A stretch of 64,000 bases of DNA from contig NZ_CP028158.1 in the NCBI RefSeq assembly GCF_003030345.1, forward strand, positions 4,464,001 through 4,528,000. The letters are read 5' to 3'. The notes beneath the pieces were generated by a model. The model searched no databases. It was not told the origin of the DNA and saw nothing but the letters and a program-made list of their open reading frames with translations. Positions 41,901-50,564 of this stretch are shown here, in pieces. The DNA is from Plantactinospora sp. BC1. Lineage in GTDB: Bacteria > Actinomycetota > Actinomycetes > Mycobacteriales > Micromonosporaceae. The position numbers were made by a program, and so were the translations under genes. Within the stretch, counting starts at the first letter, position 1. Every line of letters starts with the position of its first letter.

Positions 41901-41916
41901 TGTCGGAGATCCGACA
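41901..41916. promoter_or_regulatory. Second inverted repeat upstream of the xylanase
   Basis: TGTCGGA (41901-41907) and TCCGACA (41910-41916), perfect 7-bp arms around GA. Placed between the sigma operon stop (41983) and the xylanase promoter. The compact dyad resembles a transcription-factor site more than a terminator. Confidence 0.4.
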
Positions 41917-41982
41917 CTCTGGAGGGTCGGCTCGGTCTTGCTAGAAGATCGTCAGCGGTGGTAGAGGACGGGAGGGTCGTGC

Positions 41983-43434
41983 TCAGCCGGCCTCCGCCAT
42001 CGCCACCGCGAACTGCTCCGGGGTCAGCTTCCCCTGGAACAGTCGGCGCAGGTTGTCGAGGAGCACCGTCGCCGCCGCCGGCTCCAACGCCTGGTCCCAG
42101 GCCAGCCCGTACGACGGGGCCCGGGTCACCAGCTCGTGCACCGAGGTGGCGAACTCGGCGTGCCGGGTGCCCCGCAGCCGCTGCGCCGCATCCGTCACCG
42201 GCGGCACCTCGCCGTCGGCGATCAGGGCGTCCAGATAGTCGTCCGACGCCACGGACCGGACGAACTCCAGCGCCGCCTCCGGGTGCCGGCTGCCGGCGAC
42301 CACCGAGAAGTAGTGGGTCGGCACCCCGACCAGGTCGGCCGGGTCCCCGGCCCCGCCGGAGACCGCCGGGAAGGGCACGAAACCCAGGTCGCCGGTGGCC
42401 ATGAAGTCCGGGTTCCGGGCGAGCTGGGTCGGATACTCCCAGGTACCCATGAGCTGCATCGCGGCCCGCCCGCTGGCCAACCGCCCGGACGCGTCGCCGT
42501 CGTCGTAGGCGACGGAGGCGAAGTCGGCACCGAAGGCGCCCCGCTCGACGAGGGCCCGTACCTCCCGCAGCGCCTGCGTCACCGCCGGCTTCGACCAGGC
42601 GCCGGGACGGCCGGCGACGATGTCGGCGGTGGTACCCGGACCGCCGATCCGCTCGGCGAGGTACATCACCCACATCAGCTCGGTCCAGCCCTGGGCACCG
42701 CCCAGCGAGATCGGGGTGATGCCGCGCGCCTTGAACGTCTCCACCAGGGAAAGCAGCTCGGCGTAACTGCCCGGCGGCCGTACGCCGGCGTCGGCGAAGA
42801 CACCCCTGTGGTAGAAGAGCACCACCGGGTGGGTACCGCCCATCGGGATGCCGTACTGCCGACCGTCCACCACCCCGCCGGCCAGCGTGCTGGGCAGGAA
42901 CCGGCCGGCCACCCCCGGCTCGTCCCGCAGCGCGGTCAGGTCGACGAGCATCCCGTCCCGGGCCAGCCCGGCCAGGCTCGCCCCGCCCCAGGTGGCGAAG
43001 ACGTCCGGCCCCTCCGACGAGCCGATCCCGGTACGCAGCTTCTGCTTGTACTCCTCGTTGCCGAAGGTGACGAGGTCCACGTCGACCCCGGGGCCCTGGT
43101 TGTGCCGGTCCACCAGTTTCCGCAGCGCGGGTTCGTCGCCCGGCTGGGTGATCGCCCAGACCCGGATCGTCCCGGACGCCCCGTCGGCGGGCGGCGGCAC
43201 CGACGGCACCGTCCGGGTCAGCTGCGCCCCGGTGAGGGTCACCGCCAGCACCAGGACCGCCGTCGCCAGGCTGGCCAGCCCGGCCCGCTGCCGACGCCTG
43301 CGCCGGTAGCGCCGGCGGATCGTGGTGATCGCCTCCGGATCGGCCGCCGGCAGGGCGTGCTGTGCCTGGGTCAGGGTGGCGGCCAGCTCCCGGTCGAGCC
43401 GCCCGTCGTCCACCGGACCTACCTCGTCAACCAC
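41983..43434 (-). CDS. Anti-sigma-like membrane protein fused to a sugar solute-binding domain
   Basis: A 483-residue protein in two parts. Residues 1-50 are a short cytoplasmic tail with helical sequence and an Arg cluster (RRRYRRRRRQR). Residues 51-70 are one membrane helix (AGLASLATAVLVLAVTLTGA). From ~88 to the end is a full family-1 extracellular solute-binding domain: IRVWAITQPGDEPALRKLVD, DVDLVTFGNEEYKQKLRTGI, DVFATWGGASLAGLARDGML, YGIPMGGTHPVVLFYHRGVF, GGAQGWTELMWVMYLAERIG. There is no lipobox. GTG 43434 overlaps the sigma-factor stop by 8 bp, so it is the coupled partner of that sigma factor. I infer a one-protein sugar sensor controlling the sigma factor. Alternative: a membrane-tethered binding protein without signalling. 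No ABC permease is adjacent. Confidence 0.75.
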   Translation of the reverse strand: MVDEVGPVDDGRLDRELAATLTQAQHALPAADPEAITTIRRRYRRRRRQRAGLASLATAVLVLAVTLTGAQLTRTVPSVPPPADGASGTIRVWAITQPGDEPALRKLVDRHNQGPGVDVDLVTFGNEEYKQKLRTGIGSSEGPDVFATWGGASLAGLARDGMLVDLTALRDEPGVAGRFLPSTLAGGVVDGRQYGIPMGGTHPVVLFYHRGVFADAGVRPPGSYAELLSLVETFKARGITPISLGGAQGWTELMWVMYLAERIGGPGTTADIVAGRPGAWSKPAVTQALREVRALVERGAFGADFASVAYDDGDASGRLASGRAAMQLMGTWEYPTQLARNPDFMATGDLGFVPFPAVSGGAGDPADLVGVPTHYFSVVAGSRHPEAALEFVRSVASDDYLDALIADGEVPPVTDAAQRLRGTRHAEFATSVHELVTRAPSYGLAWDQALEPAAATVLLDNLRRLFQGKLTPEQFAVAMAEAG

Positions 43435-43930
43435 GTCCGCTCCGAATCGTCGAGTCGGCGGGCGCCAGGTGCGCCCGTAGCACGCGCTTGGCCCTCGCGT
43501 ACCTGCTGGAAACCGTGCCCGGAGGCTCGTCGCAGATCCCGGCGATCTCGCTGAACGTGTAGCGGTACAGCACGTGCAGCACCACGACCGTCCGTTCCGC
43601 CTTGCCGAGCTGCTGCAACGCCTGCCACAGCGCGCCGTTGCCCACCGCCGTCGCGGCCGGATCGTCGGACCGGTGGTCGACGTCGTCGGTAAGCACCTCA
43701 CGACGCCACCGCCGCCACCGGCTCACGTTGCGGGTCACGATGACCTGCCGGGCGTACGCCTCGGGATTCTGCCCGGCCTTCGGCCACCGCTGCCAGACCT
43801 CGACCACCGCGATCTGGGCCAGGTCGTCCGCCTCGGCCGCGCTGCCGCTGATCAGGTACGCGAACCGCCGCAAAGCGTCCAGCCGGGCCCGAGCGAACTC
43901 CTCGGCGTCGCTGAACGCACCGTGGGCCAC
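43427..43930 (-). CDS. ECF sigma factor, SigE (SAF) family
   Basis: A 167-residue extracytoplasmic-function sigma factor. Region 2 is RRFAYLISGSAAEADDLAQI and VVEVWQRWPKAGQNPEAYAR; region 4 is LQQLGKAERTVVVLHVLYRY, TFSEIAGICDEPPGTVSSRY, ARAKRVLRAHL with the DNA-recognition helix. Region 3 is absent, as in all ECF factors. GTG start with GGAGGAG upstream. The downstream gene overlaps by 8 bp and encodes its membrane partner. Likely targets include its own operon and perhaps the xylanase; that is inference. Confidence 0.92.
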   Translation of the reverse strand: MAHGAFSDAEEFARARLDALRRFAYLISGSAAEADDLAQIAVVEVWQRWPKAGQNPEAYARQVIVTRNVSRWRRWRREVLTDDVDHRSDDPAATAVGNGALWQALQQLGKAERTVVVLHVLYRYTFSEIAGICDEPPGTVSSRYARAKRVLRAHLAPADSTIRSGRG

Positions 43931-43986
43931 AGGCTCCTCCTCCGGGCTCCTAACGCTGGCCGCCGTCGATTCGCTGCACCTCGAAC

Positions 43987-44910
43987 CTAGCGGTCCCGGT
44001 GTCCCGGATCACCTGCCGAGGCGGTGCTCCGCCGCTCGGCGAGTTCGACGGCGTTGCGGAACAGCATCGCCACGGTGGTCGGGCCGACCCCGCCGACCCG
44101 GGGCGTGATCGCCCCGGCGACCGAGGCGCACGACTCGTCGAGGTCCGGCAGCAGCCGGCGTCCGGCGTAACGGACCCCGCCGCCGATCGCGACCGCGCCG
44201 GGCCGCAGGTGCTCCGGCCGCACGATCCCGGGTACGCCCACCGCGGCGACCACGATGTCGGCCCGCCGGGTGTGCCGCTCCCAGCCGGGTACCCCGCTGT
44301 GCACCACGGTCACCGCCGCGTCGGCGGTGGGCCGCTTCTGCCCGAGCAGCAGCGACAGCGGCCGGCCCAGGGTCGTACCCCGGCCGAGGATCACCACGTC
44401 GCGGCCGGCGACCGGGATGTCGTGGAAGGCGAGCAGCGCCTCGATCCCGGCCGGGGTGCACGGGACCGGGCCGGGCAGCCCGGCGGCGAGCCGGCCCAGG
44501 CTCTCCGGGTGCAGCCCGTCGACGTCCTTGGCCGGATCGATCGCGGCGATCGCCGCCTGGTAGTCGAGGTGGCCGACGGGGTGCTGCACCAGGATGGCGT
44601 GCACCGCCGGGTCCTCGTTGAACTCGCGGATCGCCCGGAGCAGGTCCGCCTGGCCGGCGGTGCCGGGCAGGTGGGTGTGCGGCGACGCGAAGCCGAGGTC
44701 GGCGGCGCGTTGCTGCTTCATCCGGATGTAGCCGGCGCTGGCGGAGTCGTCGCCGACCAGGATCGTCGCCAGGCTCGGCACGACACCGGCGCGGCGCAGC
44801 GCGGCGACCCGGGCGGCGACGTCGGCGAGGACCGCCTCGGCGACGGGGCCGCCGGGCAGCAGCCGGGCGGTGCGTACCTCGGCGTCGGTGGGGGTCTCGG
44901 AGACGGTCAC
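43987..44910 (-). CDS. folD: Methylene-tetrahydrofolate dehydrogenase/cyclohydrolase
   Basis: A 307-residue bifunctional folate enzyme interconverting methylene-, methenyl- and formyl-tetrahydrofolate. SAGYIRMKQQRAADLG carries the catalytic Tyr/Lys pair, HLDYQAAIAAIDPAKDVDGL the substrate loop with the conserved Asp, and VILGRGTTLGRPLSLLLGQK the NADP loop. The end reads GAITPRVGGVGPTTVAMLFR (usually PGGVGPMT; the variation marks a divergent member). GTG 44910 is chosen: AGGAAG is just upstream and is embedded in the hairpin of a ZTP riboswitch. Expression should rise when ZTP accumulates, i.e. when formyl-folate is scarce. Confidence 0.92.
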   Translation of the reverse strand: MTVSETPTDAEVRTARLLPGGPVAEAVLADVAARVAALRRAGVVPSLATILVGDDSASAGYIRMKQQRAADLGFASPHTHLPGTAGQADLLRAIREFNEDPAVHAILVQHPVGHLDYQAAIAAIDPAKDVDGLHPESLGRLAAGLPGPVPCTPAGIEALLAFHDIPVAGRDVVILGRGTTLGRPLSLLLGQKRPTADAAVTVVHSGVPGWERHTRRADIVVAAVGVPGIVRPEHLRPGAVAIGGGVRYAGRRLLPDLDESCASVAGAITPRVGGVGPTTVAMLFRNAVELAERRSTASAGDPGHRDR

Positions 44911-45018
44911 GGGGCTTCCTCTCGACGTGGAAAGCCCCGGCGCCCAGGCGTACGGCGACGGAGTCGAGCCCGGCGGTCGCTTCCCGGTGGTGCTCCACCC
45001 GACGCCAGTCACCACCGC
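44911..45018 (-). promoter_or_regulatory. ZTP (pfl-motif) riboswitch with Shine-Dalgarno-masking hairpin
   Basis: On the minus strand the leader reads GGTGACTGGCGTC, GGGTGGAGCACCACCGGGAA and GCG, then after a variable stem GTACGCCTGGGCGCC (44939-44953). GUGACUGGCG, the GGGUGGA-ACCACCGGG pseudoknot helix and CGCCUGGGC are the conserved blocks of the pfl/ZTP riboswitch, known upstream of folD, glyA and purH. Between the aptamer and the start, GGGGCTTTCC (44929-44938) can pair with GGAAGCCCC (44911-44919), with one bulge. That second arm holds the ribosome site and touches the GTG, so control is probably at translation. Confidence 0.88.
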
Positions 45019-45191
45019 CACGCCGAGCCTACCTCCGGGCCCGCCACCATCGGCGGTCGTGCTCGGCTGCCGCCGTCGCGAGCTGGGCAGACGTGAGCCC
45101 GGCCCGCGTCCCTCCGGCTCGACTCGCGGGTGTCGTACCGGAGTCGTACCGTTTTCTCCAGGTGCTCCTTCGACAAGGACGGTGAGGGCGG

Positions 45192-46013
45192 ATGTCCCGA
45201 GAAGGCGATGTCAACCAGCCCACGCGTGAGTTTCCCGGCTATGCGAAGGGGCAGGCCACGCCCCCCGGCCCGGTCGATCCCTGGTCCGACGGCACGGCGC
45301 ACGAGGACACCCGGCCGTTCGACGCCGACGAGCCCCGGCCGGAGCGGTCCGATCCGGAGCCGACCGGCGGCGGCCGGTGGGGTCGCGGCGTCTTCGTCCT
45401 GGTGGGCATCATCGGCGTGGTCGCCGTACTGGTGCTCGGGGTGCAGGTCAGCGGGATCCTGCCGGACTGGCGCAACCCGTTCGCCAAGGAGCAGACCGAC
45501 CGCAGCCAGCCGCCGCTGCTCAAGTCGATCCAGGACCTCAGCCGCTACGTGGCGGCGGAGGGGAACTTCGAGGTCGTCGTCGACCTGGAGAACAACCGGA
45601 AGTACGTCCCGGAGTTCCTGCTCGGCGAGCGCACCCTCTTCGTCGGGGCCGGCACCGTCGACGCGTACGTCGACTTCGGAACGCTCCGCGACGACGCGGT
45701 GGTCGTCTCCGCGGACGGGAAGTCGGTGGAGATCAAGCTGCCGGCACCGCAGCTCGGCGAGGTCAACCTCGACCTGGAGCGGAGTTACGTCTTCGCCGAG
45801 AAGCGCGGCATCCTCAACCAGCTCGGCGAGGTCTTCGGCGGCGACCCGAACCGGCAGCGCGAGGTCTATCTCAAGGCCGAGCAGAAGATCGCCGAGTCGG
45901 CCAAGAGCAGCGGGCTCGGCGAGCGCGCCCAGGAGAACACCCGGAAGATGCTGGACCAACTGCTCCGGTCGCTCGGCTACGAGCGGGTGACCGTCAGCTA
46001 CGTCCAGCCGTGA
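45192..46013 (+). CDS. DUF4230 membrane-anchored protein
   Basis: A 273-residue protein: a ~60-residue acidic Pro-rich cytoplasmic start, one helix (GVFVLVGIIGVVAVLVLGVQ), then an external domain of the DUF4230 family. Typical blocks are LKSIQDLSRYVAAEGNFEVV, TLFVGAGTVDAYVDFG, SVEIKLPAPQLGEVNLDLER and SYVFAEKRGILNQLGEVFGG. Function unknown. ATG 45192 with AAGGACGGTGAGGG upstream. The next membrane gene overlaps by 4 bp (GTGA). Confidence 0.85.
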   Translation: MSREGDVNQPTREFPGYAKGQATPPGPVDPWSDGTAHEDTRPFDADEPRPERSDPEPTGGGRWGRGVFVLVGIIGVVAVLVLGVQVSGILPDWRNPFAKEQTDRSQPPLLKSIQDLSRYVAAEGNFEVVVDLENNRKYVPEFLLGERTLFVGAGTVDAYVDFGTLRDDAVVVSADGKSVEIKLPAPQLGEVNLDLERSYVFAEKRGILNQLGEVFGGDPNRQREVYLKAEQKIAESAKSSGLGERAQENTRKMLDQLLRSLGYERVTVSYVQP

Positions 46014-46906
46014 CCGTCGCCGCCCTGGGCACGCTGGCGGCACCGTCGGCCGACGAGCCGCCGATGCTGTTCGGGGCGGCGATCTGGTCCATCCTGGTGA
46101 TGGCGGTGGTGTTCGTCGCCAACCTGGTCGTACACCTGCTGCGGGACTGGTTCGGCCCCCTCGACCGGCTGGTCGAGGGGGCCCGGCAGGACGTCTACCT
46201 CGACCACGTCCGGGGGCCGGCCGCCGCCGTGCTCGTCGCGGCCACCAGCGGGTACGGCATCAACATCGTCACCGGGGACGCCGACTCCCTGCTCGGCTAC
46301 CTCGGCCTGCTGATGGCGCTGCCCCTGCCGCTGGCCATGGTCGTCTGGGCCGGTGTCCGGGCGGTACGCCAGGCCGACTTCGAGCGGGTGTGGCCGCCGG
46401 AGTCGATCCCGGTCGACGACCGGGTGAAGGTGCGTCACGTGCTCCGGCGGGTACGGGCCGAGGCGGAAGGGCTCGCCGGGATGCCGGCCGGTGAGCTGGA
46501 CCGACTCGGCCGGCTGTTGACCCGGCTCTCCGAGGAGACGGTGCCGGCGCTGCACGCCCGGCGGGACCGTGACCTGCGGCAATGGCTGCGCGACCATCCC
46601 GTCGTCGCGGTCGGGGTCGCGGTCTGGAGCGGGCTCACCGTCGTCGCCGTCGGGGTCGCCCTGGCGTCCCGGTACGACGGGTCGTGGCGGCTCGCCGGGG
46701 TCCTCGCCGGGTTCGCGGCGGTGGTCCTCGGCCTCCAGGGCGGGCTGCTGACCGTACTGCGCCGACGGAGCCGTTACCGGTCGGCTCTGCTCGCCGACGA
46801 GGTGGAGCAGACCGCCGGGGCCATCCGGCGGCGCATCACGGAACAGCGGCTGGGCCTGGGCACCGGGTCGGGCGCTCTGCCCGGCCGGCAGCACCGGCGG
46901 GGCTGA
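46010..46906 (+). CDS. Hypothetical multi-pass membrane protein
   Basis: A 298-residue protein with about five helices: LFGAAIWSILVMAVVFVANL, an amphipathic stretch, YLGLLMALPLPLAMVVWAGV, then VAVGVAVWSGLTVVAVGVAL and LAGVLAGFAAVVLGLQGGLL. A ~120-residue cytoplasmic region between helices 3 and 4 contains RVKVRHVLRRVRAEAEGLAG and LDRLGRLLTRLSEETVPALH. GTG start within the DUF4230 stop, so translationally coupled. I recognise no named family. Confidence 0.65.
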   Translation: MTVAALGTLAAPSADEPPMLFGAAIWSILVMAVVFVANLVVHLLRDWFGPLDRLVEGARQDVYLDHVRGPAAAVLVAATSGYGINIVTGDADSLLGYLGLLMALPLPLAMVVWAGVRAVRQADFERVWPPESIPVDDRVKVRHVLRRVRAEAEGLAGMPAGELDRLGRLLTRLSEETVPALHARRDRDLRQWLRDHPVVAVGVAVWSGLTVVAVGVALASRYDGSWRLAGVLAGFAAVVLGLQGGLLTVLRRRSRYRSALLADEVEQTAGAIRRRITEQRLGLGTGSGALPGRQHRRG

Positions 46907-46927
46907 CCGCCCGGCCCGTACCGCAGG

Positions 46928-47134
46928 TCAGTGCGCGGCGACGTAGTGGCGGTCCTCGTTCGGCATGATGATCCAGAGCGCCAGGTAGACGATCACCTGG
47001 GTGCCGGGCAGCAGCAGCGAGAGGATGAAGAGCAGCCGCACCATTCCGGCGGACATGCCGAAGCGGCGGGCCAGCCCGGCGCAGACTCCGGCGATCATGC
47101 GGTTGTCTCGGGGGCGGGTGAGCTTGCGGCTCAT
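46928..47134 (-). CDS. PspC-domain membrane protein
   Basis: A 68-residue protein that is almost entirely a PspC domain: KLTRPRDNRMIAGVCAGLAR, FGMSAGMVRLLFILSLLLPG, VIVYLALWIIMPNED. PspC proteins take part in envelope-stress responses. ATG start with GGAGACG upstream. It converges with the preceding membrane gene (21 bp). Monocistronic by spacing. Confidence 0.9.
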   Translation of the reverse strand: MSRKLTRPRDNRMIAGVCAGLARRFGMSAGMVRLLFILSLLLPGTQVIVYLALWIIMPNEDRHYVAAH

Positions 47135-47442
47135 CGACGTCTCCTCTGATAGCGGTGGAACGGGCGGCTGATTCCACGGTAGGAACGGGAGGTCGGGCCG
47201 CCCTCGGTCTCCAGACGGATCCGGACACCGCGTACCCGTAGGTACTTACCCGGGCGGGGCCGGCGGACACCCGGGTCCGGTGTCGGGCACCCGGACCGAT
47301 CTGCTCCGGCGGCCGTCCCGCGCCTGCCGGGCCGGGGCCGGGTAGGCTCGCGGACCGGCAGCTCAGGGGCGATGCTTGGGGGTAGCCCCGGCGACCGCCC
47401 CGGGGCCAGGGCCGGCAACGGGGCCGGCCGGGAGGAGTTTCG
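47135..47442. other. 308-bp intergenic region between pspC-like gene and sdaA
   Basis: Divergent promoters for the PspC gene and sdaA are expected here. I see a short dyad GTACC-CGTA-GGTAC around 47230, a TAGGCT -10-like hexamer at about 47343, and GC-rich leader sequence with a GGGGG-TAG-CCCC hairpin before sdaA. No gene or known riboswitch is recognised. Confidence 0.4.
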
Positions 47443-48813
<1,371 letters not shown>

Positions 48814-48990
48814 GCGTCGGGGTGTCGAGCCGGCGTCGGCATGATGGCGGGCGGGCGCCGTTCGGGTAGCGTTGGCGCGTTACCCGGGAAGGTGTCGCAG
48901 CCCGGCCGATCCTTATTTGGGGCGATTTTCCCGACTGCTACCCTATGTCGGGCTCGACCGGTCGGACCATGACGAGCACGGGAGGCGGCG

Positions 48991-49818
48991 GTGACGTCTG
49001 GCGTGGCGGCGGTGTGGTCACACCGCAACACGCTCCGGCTGCTCGTCCGCCGGGACCTGGCCGTCAAATACCAGCAGTCGGTGCTGGGCTACCTCTGGTC
49101 GCTGATCGAACCGCTCGGCATGGGCGTCATCTACTTCTTCGTCTTCGGCGTGCTCTACCGGTCGGCCACCGACCGGCACCTCGGTGACGCCGCCGAGTCG
49201 TACCCGCTCTTCCTGATCACCGGCATCTTCGCCTGGATGTGGACCAGTTCGGCGATCGGCGAGGCGACCGCCGCGCTCACCGGACAGGCCCGGTTGATCA
49301 CCACGATGAACCTGCCCCGCGAGGTCTTCCCGATCGGCCGGGTCGCCGGCCGGTTCGCCGAGTACGTCGCCGGACTGCCGATCCTGGTCGCCGTCGCGAT
49401 CGCCTACGCCTCGCTGGACCGGATCGAGTTCGGGGTGTCGCTGCTGGCGCTGCCGCTGGCGATCCTCATCCAGGCGACCCTGCTGGTCGGGATCGCGCTG
49501 CTGCTCTCCTCGCTCAACGTGCTGATGCGGGACATCGAGCGGCTGATGCGGCTGGTCACCCGGGTGCTCTTCTACGCCACCCCGATCATCTATCCGCTGA
49601 CCCTGGTCCGGGACTCCGCGCTGCCGGACTGGGTCAAGATCACCTACGAGTTGAACCCGCTGGTCGGGATCTTCCAGCTCCACCACGCGGTCTGGTACCC
49701 CGACGAGTTCCCCGACGCCCGGCTGCTCGGCGTCTCGGTCGGCGGCAGCCTGCTGGTGCTGCTCGCCGGCTGGTGGGTGTTCCGCCGGCTCGAACCCGCC
49801 GTCCTGAAGGAGCTGTAG
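48991..49818 (+). CDS. ABC-2 type polysaccharide export permease
   Basis: A 275-residue integral membrane subunit with six helices, of the TagG/Wzm group that exports teichoic acids or O-polysaccharides. LLVRRDLAVKYQQSVLGYLW is the signature cytoplasmic start of this group; EPLGMGVIYFFVFGVLY, FLITGIFAWMWTSSAIGEAT and LLSSLNVLMRDIERLMRLVT are further matches. GTG 48991. Its stop overlaps the ATPase start (TAGTG), giving a coupled pair. First gene of the surface-polymer cluster. Confidence 0.92.
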   Translation: MTSGVAAVWSHRNTLRLLVRRDLAVKYQQSVLGYLWSLIEPLGMGVIYFFVFGVLYRSATDRHLGDAAESYPLFLITGIFAWMWTSSAIGEATAALTGQARLITTMNLPREVFPIGRVAGRFAEYVAGLPILVAVAIAYASLDRIEFGVSLLALPLAILIQATLLVGIALLLSSLNVLMRDIERLMRLVTRVLFYATPIIYPLTLVRDSALPDWVKITYELNPLVGIFQLHHAVWYPDEFPDARLLGVSVGGSLLVLLAGWWVFRRLEPAVLKEL

Positions 49819-50564
49819 TGGCCGGGGCGATGGTGCAGGCGGAGAACCTGGGCATCCGGTTCGTCCGGAACCGGCGGCGCAACCTGCGGCTGCGGGAGAT
49901 GTTCATCCACCGGGGCGGCCGGCAGCCCGCCGCCGGGGTCTTCTGGCCGCTGCGCAACGTCTCGTTCTCGGTCGCGCCGGGCGACACCGTCGGGATCATC
50001 GGCCGCAACGGCACCGGCAAGAGCACCCTGCTCCGGCTGATCGCCGGGGTGCTGATCCCGGACGAGGGCCGGATCCGGGTCGGCGGCGCGGTCGCACCGC
50101 TGCTGGAACTCTCGGCCGGCTTCTCCAACGACCTGACCGGGCGGGAGAACGTCCACCTGGTCGGCTCGCTGCACGGGCTCAGCCCGAGCTTCCTGCGCCG
50201 GCACTTCGACGAGATCATCGAGTTCTCCGGCGAGCAGATCGCGAAGGCCATCGACACCCCGGTCCGGCACTACTCGTCCGGGATGAAGGTCCGGCTCGGC
50301 TTCTCGGTGATCGCCCAGCTTCAGCACCCGGTGCTGCTGATGGACGAGGTGACGGCGGTCGGCGACGCCGACTTCCGGAAAAAGTGCTACGACACCATCG
50401 ACCGGCTGATCGCCGAGGGCCGTACCGTGATGCTGGTCTCGCACAACGAGAACGATCTCACCCGGTTCTGTAGCCGGGGACTCTACTTCGACGGAGGACG
50501 ATTGCGGGTGGACGGCACCATACGCGAGGCTCTTGACGCATACCACGACGTGGTCAGGCCGTGA
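49818..50564 (+). CDS. ABC polysaccharide export ATPase (TagH/Wzt type)
   Basis: A 248-residue ATP-binding subunit. Walker A is IGRNGTGKSTLLR, the signature motif is the degenerate YSSGMKVRLGF typical of TagH/Wzt proteins, Walker B is PVLLMDEVTAVGD, and the switch His is in MLVSHNENDL. There is no C-terminal carbohydrate-binding domain as in long Wzt proteins, so substrate choice is probably not size-regulated. GTG start overlapping the permease stop. It powers transport through that permease. Confidence 0.93.
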   Translation: MAGAMVQAENLGIRFVRNRRRNLRLREMFIHRGGRQPAAGVFWPLRNVSFSVAPGDTVGIIGRNGTGKSTLLRLIAGVLIPDEGRIRVGGAVAPLLELSAGFSNDLTGRENVHLVGSLHGLSPSFLRRHFDEIIEFSGEQIAKAIDTPVRHYSSGMKVRLGFSVIAQLQHPVLLMDEVTAVGDADFRKKCYDTIDRLIAEGRTVMLVSHNENDLTRFCSRGLYFDGGRLRVDGTIREALDAYHDVVRP

